Shown piece after piece: positions 55,052-63,295 of a DNA stretch of 64,000 bases; within the stretch, counting starts at the first letter, position 1, and every line of letters begins with the position of its first letter. Below the pieces are notes generated by a model. It had not been told where the DNA came from. It worked only from the letters and a program-made list of their open reading frames with translations, and did no database searches. Source of the DNA: Bradyrhizobium sp. CCBAU 51627 (lineage in GTDB: Bacteria; Pseudomonadota; Alphaproteobacteria; Rhizobiales; Xanthobacteraceae). Position numbers and translations under genes: made by a program. The DNA lies in contig NZ_LBJG01000023.1 in NCBI RefSeq assembly GCF_028128765.1, positions 310,001 to 374,000 of the forward strand, read 5' to 3'.

Positions 55052-55095
55052 GCGTTTTCCTGACGCGAACCGGTACCCACATCGCCTGCAAACGC
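55052..55095. repeat. Diverged GCGTTTTC palindromic repeat
   Basis: GCGTTTTCC...TGCAAACGC with inner ACGCGAACCGGT; same element type as 17864-17907. Just before it, AGAGCC (54998-55003) and GGGCTCT (55029-55035) form a second hairpin-like repeat. Together they occupy most of the promoter gap between the divergent DUF952 and S24-fold regulator genes (54893-55179), which holds no gene I can see. Confidence 0.6.
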
Positions 55096-55179
55096 TTTCG
55101 CCGCCGCCCCTTGCGCAACAAACGGAAAACCGGTTGATTTGAGGACAGTTTTCCTGAGTTGCGACAGGCTGGACCTACC

Positions 55180-55833
55180 ATGGTCAAACAGGCCAAAGCG
55201 CAGAGGATGCTGACCCACGACCAGATCTGGGCCGCACTGGATCGTCTGGCCGCGCGCGCCGGACTGTCGCCGTCCGGCCTCGCCAAGCGGGCCGGGCTCG
55301 ACCCCACCACCTTCAACAAGTCGAAACGCGTCACCTCCGACGGTCGCGAACGCTGGCCCTCCACTGAATCGGTCGCCAAGGCGCTGGCGGCGGCAGACTG
55401 TTCGATCGACATTTTTGCCAGGCTGATCGGCGATGATTCCGGCGACGGCCGCACCGTACCGCTGCTCGGCTTCGCACAAGCAGGCGCGAGCGGCGCGTTC
55501 GACGAGCAAGGCTTGCCCTCCGGCAAAGGCTGGAGCGAGATCGCGCCGCCCGTCGCCGAGGACAACAGCACTTTCGCGCTGGCAATTTCCGGTGATGCGC
55601 TGCTACCTGCCTACCGCGACGGTGACGTCATCCTGGTCTCGCACGGCGCGCCGATCCGCAAAGGCGATCGTGTCGTGGCAAAGACGAAGACGGGCGAGGT
55701 GATCGCGGCGACGCTGAAGCGCCGCACGGCGAAGGCAGTCGACGTGCAGCCGTTCGACGCCGCGCGGCCCGAGCGCAAGGTGGCGGCGAGCGACCTTGCC
55801 TGGATCGCGCGGATCGTGTGGACGAGCCAGTAG
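55180..55833 (+). CDS. S24-fold helix-turn-helix regulator, catalytic dyad apparently lost
   Basis: 217 residues from ATG at 55180 (an ATG at 55207 is also possible). N-terminal HTH (DRLAARAGLSPSGLAKRAGLDPTTFNKSKR) and a C-terminal LexA/CI-type peptidase fold with the AG cleavage-like site GFAQAGASG and the hydrophobic ISGDALLPAYRDGDVILVS. The nucleophile position of GDSMxP reads Ala140 (GDALLP), and the general-base Lys of the EVxVKRL motif reads Ala177 (EVIAATL). So self-cleavage looks impossible and it probably works as a plain repressor or ligand sensor. Confidence 0.85.
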   Translation: MVKQAKAQRMLTHDQIWAALDRLAARAGLSPSGLAKRAGLDPTTFNKSKRVTSDGRERWPSTESVAKALAAADCSIDIFARLIGDDSGDGRTVPLLGFAQAGASGAFDEQGLPSGKGWSEIAPPVAEDNSTFALAISGDALLPAYRDGDVILVSHGAPIRKGDRVVAKTKTGEVIAATLKRRTAKAVDVQPFDAARPERKVAASDLAWIARIVWTSQ

Positions 55834-55923
55834 ATTCAGCGGGGGATCTCCATTGCGACTCACCGTTCCTCTCGCATAGGTTGCAGCCGATCTTGCCGAC
55901 CGAATTCACTGAGGGGGAATACG

Positions 55924-56676
55924 ATGAATCGTCGTCACGCATTGAAGGCGCTTGCAGGTCTCGCGCTGTGTCCGCTTTGCAAGCCGGCCTTCGCCGCCGA
56001 GGGCGTGCACTGGAGCTATGAAGGGGCCGGCGCTCCCGCCAAATGGGGCGATCTCGACCCGGCCAACAAGGCCTGTGCGGTCGGCCTGCAGCAATCGCCG
56101 ATCGATATCGAGGCGACGGTCAAATCGCAACTGCCGGCGCTGAAGCTGAACTGGGGCAAGAGCGCCGACACCATCGTCAACAACGGCCACACCATCCAGC
56201 TCAACTTCGCCGAGGGCAGCACGCTTCTTCTCGGCGACGTCAAATACAAGCTGGTGCAGGTGCATTTCCACCGGCCGAGCGAGCACTTGGTCGGCGGCAA
56301 GAACTTTCCGATGGAAGCGCATTTCGTCCACCGCAACGAGGCCGGCGGGCTCGCCGTGGTCGGTGTGCTGATGGCGGAAGGCAAGCCGAACCCGGCGTTC
56401 GGCAAGATCGTCAAGACCATGCCGGCGGCGGAAGGCCCTGCGGTGAAGGCGGATGCGGGCATCGATCCCCACGCCCTGCTGCCGCACAGGCTGAGCTATT
56501 TCCGCTATCCCGGCTCGCTGACGACGCCGCCCTGCTCGGAAGTCGTGGAATGGCTGCTGCTGACCGACCCGATCCAGGTGTCAGCCGCAGATGTCGCCGC
56601 GTTCGCAAAGCTCTACCCGATGAACGCGCGCCCCGTGCAGAAGGACAACAGGCGCTACGTGCTCAAGTCGATCTGA
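55924..56676 (+). CDS. Alpha-class carbonic anhydrase, exported
   Basis: 250 residues with a signal peptide (MNRRHALKALAGLALCPLCKPAFA). Zinc ligands His114, His116 and His133 (VQVHFHRPSEH and EAHFVH), proton shuttle His89 in NNGHTIQ, Glu120 and the SLTTPPCSE segment with the gating Thr. It interconverts CO2 and bicarbonate in the periplasm. It has its own gap of 90 bp upstream; no bicarbonate transporter is nearby. Confidence 0.95.
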   Translation: MNRRHALKALAGLALCPLCKPAFAAEGVHWSYEGAGAPAKWGDLDPANKACAVGLQQSPIDIEATVKSQLPALKLNWGKSADTIVNNGHTIQLNFAEGSTLLLGDVKYKLVQVHFHRPSEHLVGGKNFPMEAHFVHRNEAGGLAVVGVLMAEGKPNPAFGKIVKTMPAAEGPAVKADAGIDPHALLPHRLSYFRYPGSLTTPPCSEVVEWLLLTDPIQVSAADVAAFAKLYPMNARPVQKDNRRYVLKSI

Positions 56677-56684
56677 GACGCAGC

Positions 56685-57011
56685 TCAGGTGCCCGGGACG
56701 TTGGGGCGGATGTCCACGACGACCTCATAATTGGCGGCCGTGGCATCGAAGGCGGTCAGCATGGCCTGCGCCTCCGGGGCGACAATGGCCTTGTCGGCAT
56801 CCGGCCCCGTGAAGGCGCGGATGCTGTCGAGGTCCTGCCACAGCGTCAGCGCCAGCAGTTCGGTGCCATCCTCGACGTCACGACGCAACAACGAGGCGCC
56901 GGAAAAGCCGTCGATGGCCCGAAGATGCGGCACCACCCGGGTCGCGAAGTGATCTTGATACAGGGCGGCCTTGTCGCGCGTGGCCGCCGCACGCCAGATG
57001 CGGGCGATCAT
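56685..57011 (-). CDS. Antibiotic biosynthesis monooxygenase-like small protein
   Basis: 108 residues from ATG at 57009-57011. ABM-like ferredoxin fold: MIARIWRAAATRDKAALYQDHFATRVVPHLRAIDGFSGASLLRRDVEDGTELLALTLWQDLDSIRAFTG. Such proteins act as cofactor-free oxygenases or heme-degrading enzymes, but many are uncharacterised. It converges on the carbonic anhydrase gene and is divergent from the AraC regulator. Confidence 0.78.
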   Translation of the reverse strand: MIARIWRAAATRDKAALYQDHFATRVVPHLRAIDGFSGASLLRRDVEDGTELLALTLWQDLDSIRAFTGPDADKAIVAPEAQAMLTAFDATAANYEVVVDIRPNVPGT

Positions 57012-57162
57012 CCCTTCTCTCCCAGGCTTGCAGCGCCGAGTTTCGGCGATGCTCGCGGAACCGTATTGGCTGAAATTTGAGGCAACCCCGTTCCGATTTT
57101 GCCCTCGTGCGAAACCGGCCGGTGCGTCATGATGCGGGAAAGACAGGACACGCAGGCCGAGA

Positions 57163-57993
57163 ATGGCGCGCCGGCAGACTGGCAACCACACGAGCTATTG
57201 GCGCAGCCACCGAATCCCCGGCATGAGCCTGCTGCGCGCCGATTTCCGTCATCATGACTACGGTTCACACACCCATGATGCCTATGTGATCGCGGTGACC
57301 GAGTCCGGCGGCGCCGAGATCCGCAATCGCAATATCGTGCAAAGGGTCGACGCCGCCACGCTGTTCGTCTCCAACCCCGACGATCGGCAGTCGGCGCGGA
57401 TGGGCGATAGCGAACGCTGGTGCTATCGCGCTTTCTATCTTGCGCGGCCCGCGATCGACGACCTCGCGCGGCGCTTGGGCACCCCCTGCCTGCCCCACCT
57501 CGAAGAGAGCATGCTCGACGACGGCGACCTGATCGGACGCTTCCACCGGCTGCACCGCATGCTCGAAACCGGTCAGGACGATCTGTTGGTCGATGAGCTC
57601 GTCGCGGGCGCCTTCGGCTGTCTGTTCGCGCGCCATGGTGACGGACGCCGTCCCCAAATCCCTGCCAACCGCGATGCCATCGTCACGCGGCTGATCGCCA
57701 TGATGCGGGAGCGTCATGCCGAGAATCTGAGCCTGGACCAGCTCGCCCGCCACGCCGGCCTCACCAGCTTCCAGCTGATCGGCCTGTTCAAGCGCACGGT
57801 TGGACTCACCCCGCACGCCTATCTCGTTCACATCAGGCTCAAGGCGGCTTGCCGTCACCTGAGACACGGCCATTCGCTGGCGGACAGCGCGCTGGCGGCG
57901 GGATTTTGCGATCAGGCCGCACTCAACAAGCACTTCAGACGCTGCTACGGCATCACGCCCCTGCAGTTTGCGCAGGCCGTGCGGGCTGGCTGA
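57163..57993 (+). CDS. AraC family transcriptional regulator
   Basis: 276 residues. N-terminal cupin-like sensing domain (SLLRADFRHHDYGSHTHDAYVIAVTESGGAEI) and C-terminal double HTH (NLSLDQLARHAGLTSFQLIGLFKRTVGLTPHAYLVHIRLKAACRHLRHGHSLADSALAAGFCDQAALNKHFRRCYGITPLQF). It is divergent from the ABM-like gene, which it may control. Confidence 0.92.
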   Translation: MARRQTGNHTSYWRSHRIPGMSLLRADFRHHDYGSHTHDAYVIAVTESGGAEIRNRNIVQRVDAATLFVSNPDDRQSARMGDSERWCYRAFYLARPAIDDLARRLGTPCLPHLEESMLDDGDLIGRFHRLHRMLETGQDDLLVDELVAGAFGCLFARHGDGRRPQIPANRDAIVTRLIAMMRERHAENLSLDQLARHAGLTSFQLIGLFKRTVGLTPHAYLVHIRLKAACRHLRHGHSLADSALAAGFCDQAALNKHFRRCYGITPLQFAQAVRAG

Positions 57994-58116
57994 CGCCGCA
58001 ATTTCAGCAAATACTTTCAGGGAAGACACCCCTTACAGCGACGCCTTGAGGCCACCAATGACCCCGATGCGCGCAGCGGATGCTGCGCCGGTCCCTGGCC
58101 CGACGGAGAAAGCGAA

Positions 58117-58602
58117 GTGACCACGCCATCGAAACCGAGCGCTCCGGCATTCGATCCGGACGACGTGAGCGAGAGCAATTTCACGAGCTATCCGGAGATA
58201 CACCGCGCCGCCAACCAGACACGCTACAATCGCCGGCTCGGCAACCATGCGGCTTTGAAGAATTTCGGCGTCAACCTGACGCGCATCATTCCAGGCGGGC
58301 AGTCCTCGTTCCGCCACGCGCATTCGCGCCAGGATGAATTCGTCTTCGTCCTCGAGGGCGAGGTCGTGCTCGAGACCAATTCCGGCGCGCAGGTGCTGAC
58401 GGCGGGCATGTGCGCCGGCTTCCCCGCCGGCACCGGCGACACTCACCGTTTCATCAATCGCACGACGCGTGACGTGAAGCTGCTCGTGATCGGCGACCGC
58501 ACGGCGGGCGACGAGATCAGCTATCCCGACGTCGACATGCACGCCGTGCTTGGACCGGACGGCGTCTACAAATTCACGACCAAGGCCGGCGATCCGCTGT
58601 AG
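58117..58602 (+). CDS. Cupin domain protein
   Basis: 161 residues from GTG at 58117 with GGAG 8 nt upstream. Single cupin barrel with HAHSRQDEFVFVLEGEVVLE (metal His/Glu motif 1) and GFPAGTGDTHRFINRT (motif 2 His). Similar to small transcription-factor-independent cupins with a C-terminal YPDVDMHAV segment. Ligand unknown. It converges on lysK 12 bp away. Confidence 0.85.
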   Translation: MTTPSKPSAPAFDPDDVSESNFTSYPEIHRAANQTRYNRRLGNHAALKNFGVNLTRIIPGGQSSFRHAHSRQDEFVFVLEGEVVLETNSGAQVLTAGMCAGFPAGTGDTHRFINRTTRDVKLLVIGDRTAGDEISYPDVDMHAVLGPDGVYKFTTKAGDPL

Positions 58603-58614
58603 AAGCAGGTCGGC

Positions 58615-60258
58615 CTACGCGCTCCGCGCCAGCGCCCCGTCGATCATGTTGACCGCATTCTGCACGCCATAGACCGCGACGAAGGAGCCGAAGCGCGGGC
58701 CCTTCTCCTGGCCGAGCAGGACCTGGTACAGCATGTTGAACCAGTCGAGCGTGACGCCGGGACGGCCGTCCTTGCCCTTCTTGACCTGGTCGAGGAACGG
58801 CTCGCGGCGGCCGATCTCGTAGACGACGTTCTGGATGTCCTCGGCCGAGGCGTCCTGCGGCAGCTGTGACAGCGCATCGCGGAGATCCTGCAAGGCCGCG
58901 CGCTCGGTGTCGGTCGGCTCGCGGAATTGCTTCGTCGGGGCGACGAAGTCGCGATAGTAGTTGATGGCATAGCCGACCATCGCATCAAGCTTCGGATGCG
59001 TCTGCGGGCTCACGCCCGGACGATAGCGGCCGATGAAGCCCCACAGCGTCTCGGCGTTTTCCGCGTTCGAGGATGACACCAGCGTCAGCAGCAGCTGGAA
59101 CGTCACGGGCATGTCGCCCCGCGGCGGCTTGCCGTTGTGGATGTGCCAGACCGGATTGCCGAGCTGCTGCTTGGCGTCCTGCCTGGCGAAGCCGTCGATG
59201 AACTGCTGGTAGTCGTCGACATTGCGCGGGATGACGTCGAAATACAGCCGCTTCGCCGCCTTGGGCTCGCGATACATGAACAGCGACAGCGATTCCGGGG
59301 AGGCGTAGCGCAGCCACTCGTCGATGGTGAGGCCGTTGCCCTTCGACTTCGAGATCTTCTGGCCCTTCTCGTCGAGGAACAGCTCGTAATTGAAGCCTTC
59401 GGGCGGCGTGCCGCCGAGCGCCCTGGCGATCGCGCCCGAGAGCTTGACGGAATCGATCAGGTCCTTGCCGGCCATCTCGTAGTCGACGCCGAGCGCGACC
59501 CAGCGCATCGCCCAGTCGGCCTTCCACTGGCATTTGACATTGCCGCCGGTGACAGGCGTTTCGACTTCCTGATTGGTATCAGGGTCGACATAGGTGACGG
59601 TGCCGGCCGCGACGTCGCGGCGGATCATCGGCACTTGCAGCACGACGCCCGTGGTCTTGCTGACGGGCAGGAACGGCGAATAGGTCGCGCGGCGATCGGG
59701 ACCGAGCGTCGGCAGGATGATCGCCATCACCTTGTCGTAGGCGGCAAGCATCTTGAGCAGCGTCGCGTCGAAGCGGCCGGACTTGTAGTAGACGGTCGAG
59801 CTCGCGAACTCGTAGTCGAAGCCGAAATGATCCAGGAACGCGCGCAGGCGCGCGTTGTTGGCGTCGCCAAACGACGGATGCTCGTTCGAGAACGGATCCG
59901 GCACCGCGGTGAGCGGCCGCCCCAGATATTGCGCCAGCAGCTCCTTGTTCGGCACGTTGTCAGGCACCTTGCGGAAGCCGTCCATGTCGTCGGAGAAGGC
60001 CAAGAGGCGCGTCTTGATCCTGTCCTCGGTGAGCACGCGGAAGGCATGCCGCACCATCGAGGTTCGGGCGACCTCGCCGAACGTGCCGATATGCGGCAGG
60101 CCGGAGGGACCGTAACCGGTCTCGAACAGCACCTCGTCCTTCGGGCTCTTCTTCAACCGCGCTACAATGGCCTTCGCCTGCTCGAACGGCCAGGCGTTGG
60201 ATTGCTCGGCGAGCGCACGAAGATCGCTCGGGGTCATGTTGGGATCGATAACGGACAT
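58615..60258 (-). CDS. lysK: Lysyl-tRNA synthetase, class I
   Basis: 547 residues. Class I signatures: PHIGT at 55-59 (HIGH-type) and KISKS in [13 protein letters not shown] (KMSKS-type), with YYKSGRFD and [16 protein letters not shown]. The archaeal-type enzyme replaces the usual class II LysS, as in several alphaproteobacteria. The ATG at 60256-60258 starts [35 protein letters not shown]; longer frames run into a repeat. Confidence 0.95.
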   Translation of the reverse strand: MSVIDPNMTPSDLRALAEQSNAWPFEQAKAIVARLKKSPKDEVLFETGYGPSGLPHIGTFGEVARTSMVRHAFRVLTEDRIKTRLLAFSDDMDGFRKVPDNVPNKELLAQYLGRPLTAVPDPFSNEHPSFGDANNARLRAFLDHFGFDYEFASSTVYYKSGRFDATLLKMLAAYDKVMAIILPTLGPDRRATYSPFLPVSKTTGVVLQVPMIRRDVAAGTVTYVDPDTNQEVETPVTGGNVKCQWKADWAMRWVALGVDYEMAGKDLIDSVKLSGAIARALGGTPPEGFNYELFLDEKGQKISKSKGNGLTIDEWLRYASPESLSLFMYREPKAAKRLYFDVIPRNVDDYQQFIDGFARQDAKQQLGNPVWHIHNGKPPRGDMPVTFQLLLTLVSSSNAENAETLWGFIGRYRPGVSPQTHPKLDAMVGYAINYYRDFVAPTKQFREPTDTERAALQDLRDALSQLPQDASAEDIQNVVYEIGRREPFLDQVKKGKDGRPGVTLDWFNMLYQVLLGQEKGPRFGSFVAVYGVQNAVNMIDGALARSA

Positions 60259-60335
60259 CAAGGGGCCTCCGGGCCGCGGAAAATAGCGATTTCCGGGCAG
60301 AATGCAATTTTGTGGGGCGACGCAGCCGCCTCCAC

Positions 60336-60450
60336 CGTCATTGCGAGCGAAGCGAAGCAATCCAGAATCTTTCTGCGGAAACATTCTGGATTGCTTCGTC
60401 GCATCCGCGCAAAATTGCTACGCAATTGTCGCGAGCTCCCCGCGATGACG
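60336..60450. repeat. CGTCATTGCGAGC-type dispersed repeat
   Basis: Ends CGTCATTGCG and CGCGATGACG are near inverted; internal arms GAAGCAATCCAGAAT and ATTCTGGATTGCTTC pair perfectly. I remember this element type as abundant in Bradyrhizobium intergenic DNA. Lies between the solute-binding protein stop and the lysK start. Confidence 0.8.
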
Positions 60451-60470
60451 ATGAGGAGGCAAGCGCTGAG

Positions 60471-61442
60471 CTAAAACGGGCTCACCGAGAAATACCGCAG
60501 CCACAGATCGGTGTAGCGACCTTTTTCCCAGACGCGGAACAGGGCCCAGTTCAGGGCCTGGCGCAGTACGTCGTTGCCCTTGCGCACGGCGATGCCGACG
60601 CCTTCGCCGAAGAAGCGGCTTTCGACGAAGGGACCGCCGGAGAAGGCGCAGCAATCGCCCGAATCGGTGCCGTTGATCCAGAACGCAAGCGAGATGGCAT
60701 CGCCAAAGATGAAATCGACCTCGCCCTTGCGAAGCGCGGCGCGCAACGCATCGTCGTTGGGATAGGCGCGCAGCTCGGCGTCGGTGAACATCGCCTTCAG
60801 ATAGGCTTCATGCGCGGAGCCCGCGATGACGCCGACCTTCTTGCCCTCGAGATATTCGGGCCGGATCTCCGGCATCACCGCATCCTTGCGCGAGACGAAG
60901 CGCGCCGGCACGCGGTAATAGGGATCGGTGAAATCGACGCGCGCGCGCAGCTGCGGGCTCACGGCCATGGAAGCAATGATCGCATCGCCCCGGTTCGAGG
61001 TGAGCGCGTCGACCAGCGTCTCGAAGCGGCGCATCTGCACCGTGCAGCTGACCTTGATCTCCTCGCACAGGCTGCGGGCGAGATCGACATTGAACCCGGC
61101 CGGGTTGCCGTCGGCGCCGGTGTAGTTGAACGGCGGATAGTCGGTCTCGGTCAGGAAGCGGATCACGGTCAGGCGCGACAGGTCCGGCCGCTCGGGGCGT
61201 CGCCGCGGGTCCCAGAAGCCAGGCACGGCCTGGGGAGCGGCTTGGGGAGCGGCTTGGGGCGCGACCTTTGGCGTGGCCTGAGGGGCTGCCGGAGGCTGCT
61301 TGGCCGGGGCCTGCGCCTCGGCGCGGGACAGGGCTGCGAGCAGGCATGCCGCTACAGTCAGCCCCGTCAGCAAGCCACGAGCAGATTTGGACGATTTCGC
61401 CTGTTGCGATGGAGCCATCGGCCGGAAATGAGTGAATTTCAT
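60471..61442 (-). CDS. Extracellular solute-binding protein, family 3 (amino acid type)
   Basis: 323 residues. Signal peptide (GLLTGLTVAACLLAALSRAEA), a low-complexity linker with APQA repeats, then the SBP_3 fold: LTVIRFLTETDYPPFNYTGADGNPAGFNVDLARSLCEEI, TSNRGDAIIASMAVSPQLRARVDFTDPYYRVPARFV, KKVGVIAGSAHEAYLKAMF. No permease or ATPase gene is nearby. The linker is encoded by three 12-bp units (61229-61264). Confidence 0.9.
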   Translation of the reverse strand: MKFTHFRPMAPSQQAKSSKSARGLLTGLTVAACLLAALSRAEAQAPAKQPPAAPQATPKVAPQAAPQAAPQAVPGFWDPRRRPERPDLSRLTVIRFLTETDYPPFNYTGADGNPAGFNVDLARSLCEEIKVSCTVQMRRFETLVDALTSNRGDAIIASMAVSPQLRARVDFTDPYYRVPARFVSRKDAVMPEIRPEYLEGKKVGVIAGSAHEAYLKAMFTDAELRAYPNDDALRAALRKGEVDFIFGDAISLAFWINGTDSGDCCAFSGGPFVESRFFGEGVGIAVRKGNDVLRQALNWALFRVWEKGRYTDLWLRYFSVSPF

Positions 61443-61518
61443 TGGGATCGGAAGGCCTTATAGACCATCCGGCCGGGAACGCGAGCGGGGAATGCGGCTT
61501 GGGTAAAAGTCTCTCCGT

Positions 61519-61605
61519 CGTCATGCCCGGGCTTGTCCCGGGCATCCACGAAGTTCTTCACGTCGTCCAGAAATGTGGATGGCCGGGACAAGCCCGGCCA
61601 TGACC
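61519..61605. repeat. CGTCATGCCCGGGCTTGTCCCGGG-type dispersed repeat
   Basis: The left part CATGCCCGGGCTTGTCCCGG (61522-61541) is nearly inverted in CCGGGACAAGCCCGGCCATG at 61583-61602. A hairpin-forming element type common in these genomes, lying 7 bp before the SCO gene stop, so it may form part of its terminator. Confidence 0.8.
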
Positions 61606-61611
61606 GCTTGG

Positions 61612-62202
61612 TCAGAGATACTTCTTCAGATCCGCTGCCGCCTCTTCCGGGGTCCGTTTCAGGTTGAACGGCGAGACGAACCTGCCGTCGCGGTCCATCA
61701 GGTAGATCAGCGCGGTGTGGTCCATGGTGTAGTCGCCGTCCTTGGTCGGGACCTTCTTGGCATAGACCCGGTAGGACGTAATCACCTTGGCGGTCTCGGC
61801 GGGATCGCCGGACAGACCTTCGAGATGCGGATCGAAGCTCGAGAGATACTCCTTCATGGTCGCGGGCGTGTCGCGCTCGGGATCGACCGAGATGAAGACC
61901 GCATTGACCTTGTCGGCGTCCTTGCCCATCGCGCGCAGCACTTCCGACATCTCGAACAGCGAGGTCGGGCAAACGTCAGGGCAATGGGTGTAGCCGAAGA
62001 AGATCAGGGTCGGCTTGCCCTTGAGGCTCCTGTCGGTGACGGCCTTGCCGTTCTGATCGGTGAGCTGGAACGGACCGCCGATCGCGGCCGGCTGCGCCAC
62101 CTTGCTGACCCCGCCCATGGCCCAGAACAGCACCAGCAGACCGAGGACGAGGCTTGCGGCAAAGGCGGTCGCGATCACCAGCGGGCGGGCAGTGGAGCTC
62201 AT
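61612..62202 (-). CDS. SCO1/SenC family copper chaperone
   Basis: 196 residues. N-terminal helix (LVIATAFAASLVLGLLVLFWAMG), thioredoxin fold, copper motif CPDVC at 74-78, and distal His in DYTMDHTALIYLMDRDGRF. SCO proteins deliver copper to the CuA site of oxidase subunit II; the ctaC gene is in this window but 49 kb away. It is 18 bp after a small membrane protein gene. Confidence 0.93.
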   Translation of the reverse strand: MSSTARPLVIATAFAASLVLGLLVLFWAMGGVSKVAQPAAIGGPFQLTDQNGKAVTDRSLKGKPTLIFFGYTHCPDVCPTSLFEMSEVLRAMGKDADKVNAVFISVDPERDTPATMKEYLSSFDPHLEGLSGDPAETAKVITSYRVYAKKVPTKDGDYTMDHTALIYLMDRDGRFVSPFNLKRTPEEAAADLKKYL

Positions 62203-62220
62203 GAGCGAAGACTTTCCGGG

Positions 62221-62415
62221 TCAGAAGCAGGCGGCGAAGCCGGTCCTGATCATTTCGAAGAATACCTGGGTGCCGTAATGGAACCAGAGCGCCAGCGCCC
62301 CGAGTACGACCAGACCGCCGGCGCTTGCGCCCGCCAACAGCAGCACGGATGGCGTCCGGCCGGCAGTGGGCGAATTGTCCGATAGAGGATTTGCCGGATG
62401 CACGGGTTGAGCCAT
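62221..62415 (-). CDS. Small hypothetical membrane protein beside the SCO gene
   Basis: 64 residues from ATG at 62413-62415. A Pro/Ser-rich N-terminus (MAQPVHPANPLSDNSPTAGRTPS) and one helix (VLLLAGASAGGLVVLGALALWF), ending HYGTQVFFEMIRTGFAACF. No family recognised. Close spacing to the SCO gene suggests one transcript. Confidence 0.6.
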   Translation of the reverse strand: MAQPVHPANPLSDNSPTAGRTPSVLLLAGASAGGLVVLGALALWFHYGTQVFFEMIRTGFAACF

Positions 62416-62523
62416 GGCAATGATTGGGGCGAAGACCCCCGGTTCCAGGCTCCAGATAAGCCTTGGCCCGCCTGCGGGCAAGGCGCCGCGGCGGGCCAGG
62501 ACGATCCAGTCAGATCGAAACCG

Positions 62524-63045
62524 TCAGTGCAGAAACTGGCCCCGGGCCGATTCGAGCCGGTCCGATTGCGGCAGAGGCCGACGCGACGACTTGATGGTCG
62601 AGGCCTGCGCGTCCAGGTAGCAGGGCTTGTACATGGCCTGCAGCTGCTTGCCTCTGAGGAACAGCATGTGCGGGGTAAGACCGCCGCGCTCCCTGATCCA
62701 GCGCTTCACCTGCGAAGGATACATCGCATAAAGCATCTGGGTCGCTTCGGGATTGGTGATGGCGCGGCCGTTGGCGCCGAAATCCCAGGCGGCGTGGAAG
62801 CCGAGCGTCGCGCTCGAGGTCACGCAGATCCGGTCGTGCGGGATGGCGCCGAGCACGATGGTGCAGGCAGAGGCGCATAGCCCGTCGATGATGACGGTGT
62901 CACCGGACTGGCGGAGGTCCTGGTACTTGTCGACGTAGGTTCCGATCCGGCCGCCGCGGTCATCCGCGATCCGAACCACCGCGTGAGAAGCCCCCATGCA
63001 GGCGATCAAGCAAACCGCCGCAAGCAACCCCGTCAGAAACTTCAT
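62524..63045 (-). CDS. Exported ClpP-like protein (predicted periplasmic)
   Basis: 173 residues from ATG at 63043-63045, GGGGGA 4 nt upstream. Signal peptide (MKFLTGLLAAVCLIACMGASHA), then IIDGLCASACTIVLGAIP, where Ser59 sits like the nucleophile of ClpP/crotonase-fold proteins, flanked by Cys57 and Cys61, and LGFHAAWDFG with a candidate catalytic His. This resembles predicted periplasmic ClpP-like proteins of Rhizobiales. Activity unproven. Confidence 0.65.
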   Translation of the reverse strand: MKFLTGLLAAVCLIACMGASHAVVRIADDRGGRIGTYVDKYQDLRQSGDTVIIDGLCASACTIVLGAIPHDRICVTSSATLGFHAAWDFGANGRAITNPEATQMLYAMYPSQVKRWIRERGGLTPHMLFLRGKQLQAMYKPCYLDAQASTIKSSRRPLPQSDRLESARGQFLH

Positions 63046-63295
63046 TGTTCCCCCGCCCTCGTCGTTTCGAATCTGCGTGTCAGGTGGTGATGCGCGCCTA
63101 GCGTCCGTCGACTCTGCGGTTTTGTCTAGGCACGCCGGCTTGGTCAAAAGAAATTCAAATCCAGTGTTGCGTCCGCGCTGCACTCGACCGGGCCCGATCC
63201 CAAAGTGGAACACGTTAACGACGTCTTGCCCGACAGGCCCTTGATCTCAGTTGCCACCGCTGGCTTCAATCCCGGGCAACTACAGGGGGGAACTC

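Noticed and set aside
55180..55833. Prophage hint from the S24-type regulator
   Set aside because: No integrase, structural or lysis genes nearby, and neighbours are ordinary housekeeping genes.
61229..61264. Short tandem repeats as a CRISPR remnant
   Set aside because: Units are 12 bp, contiguous without spacers, and in frame inside a coding sequence.
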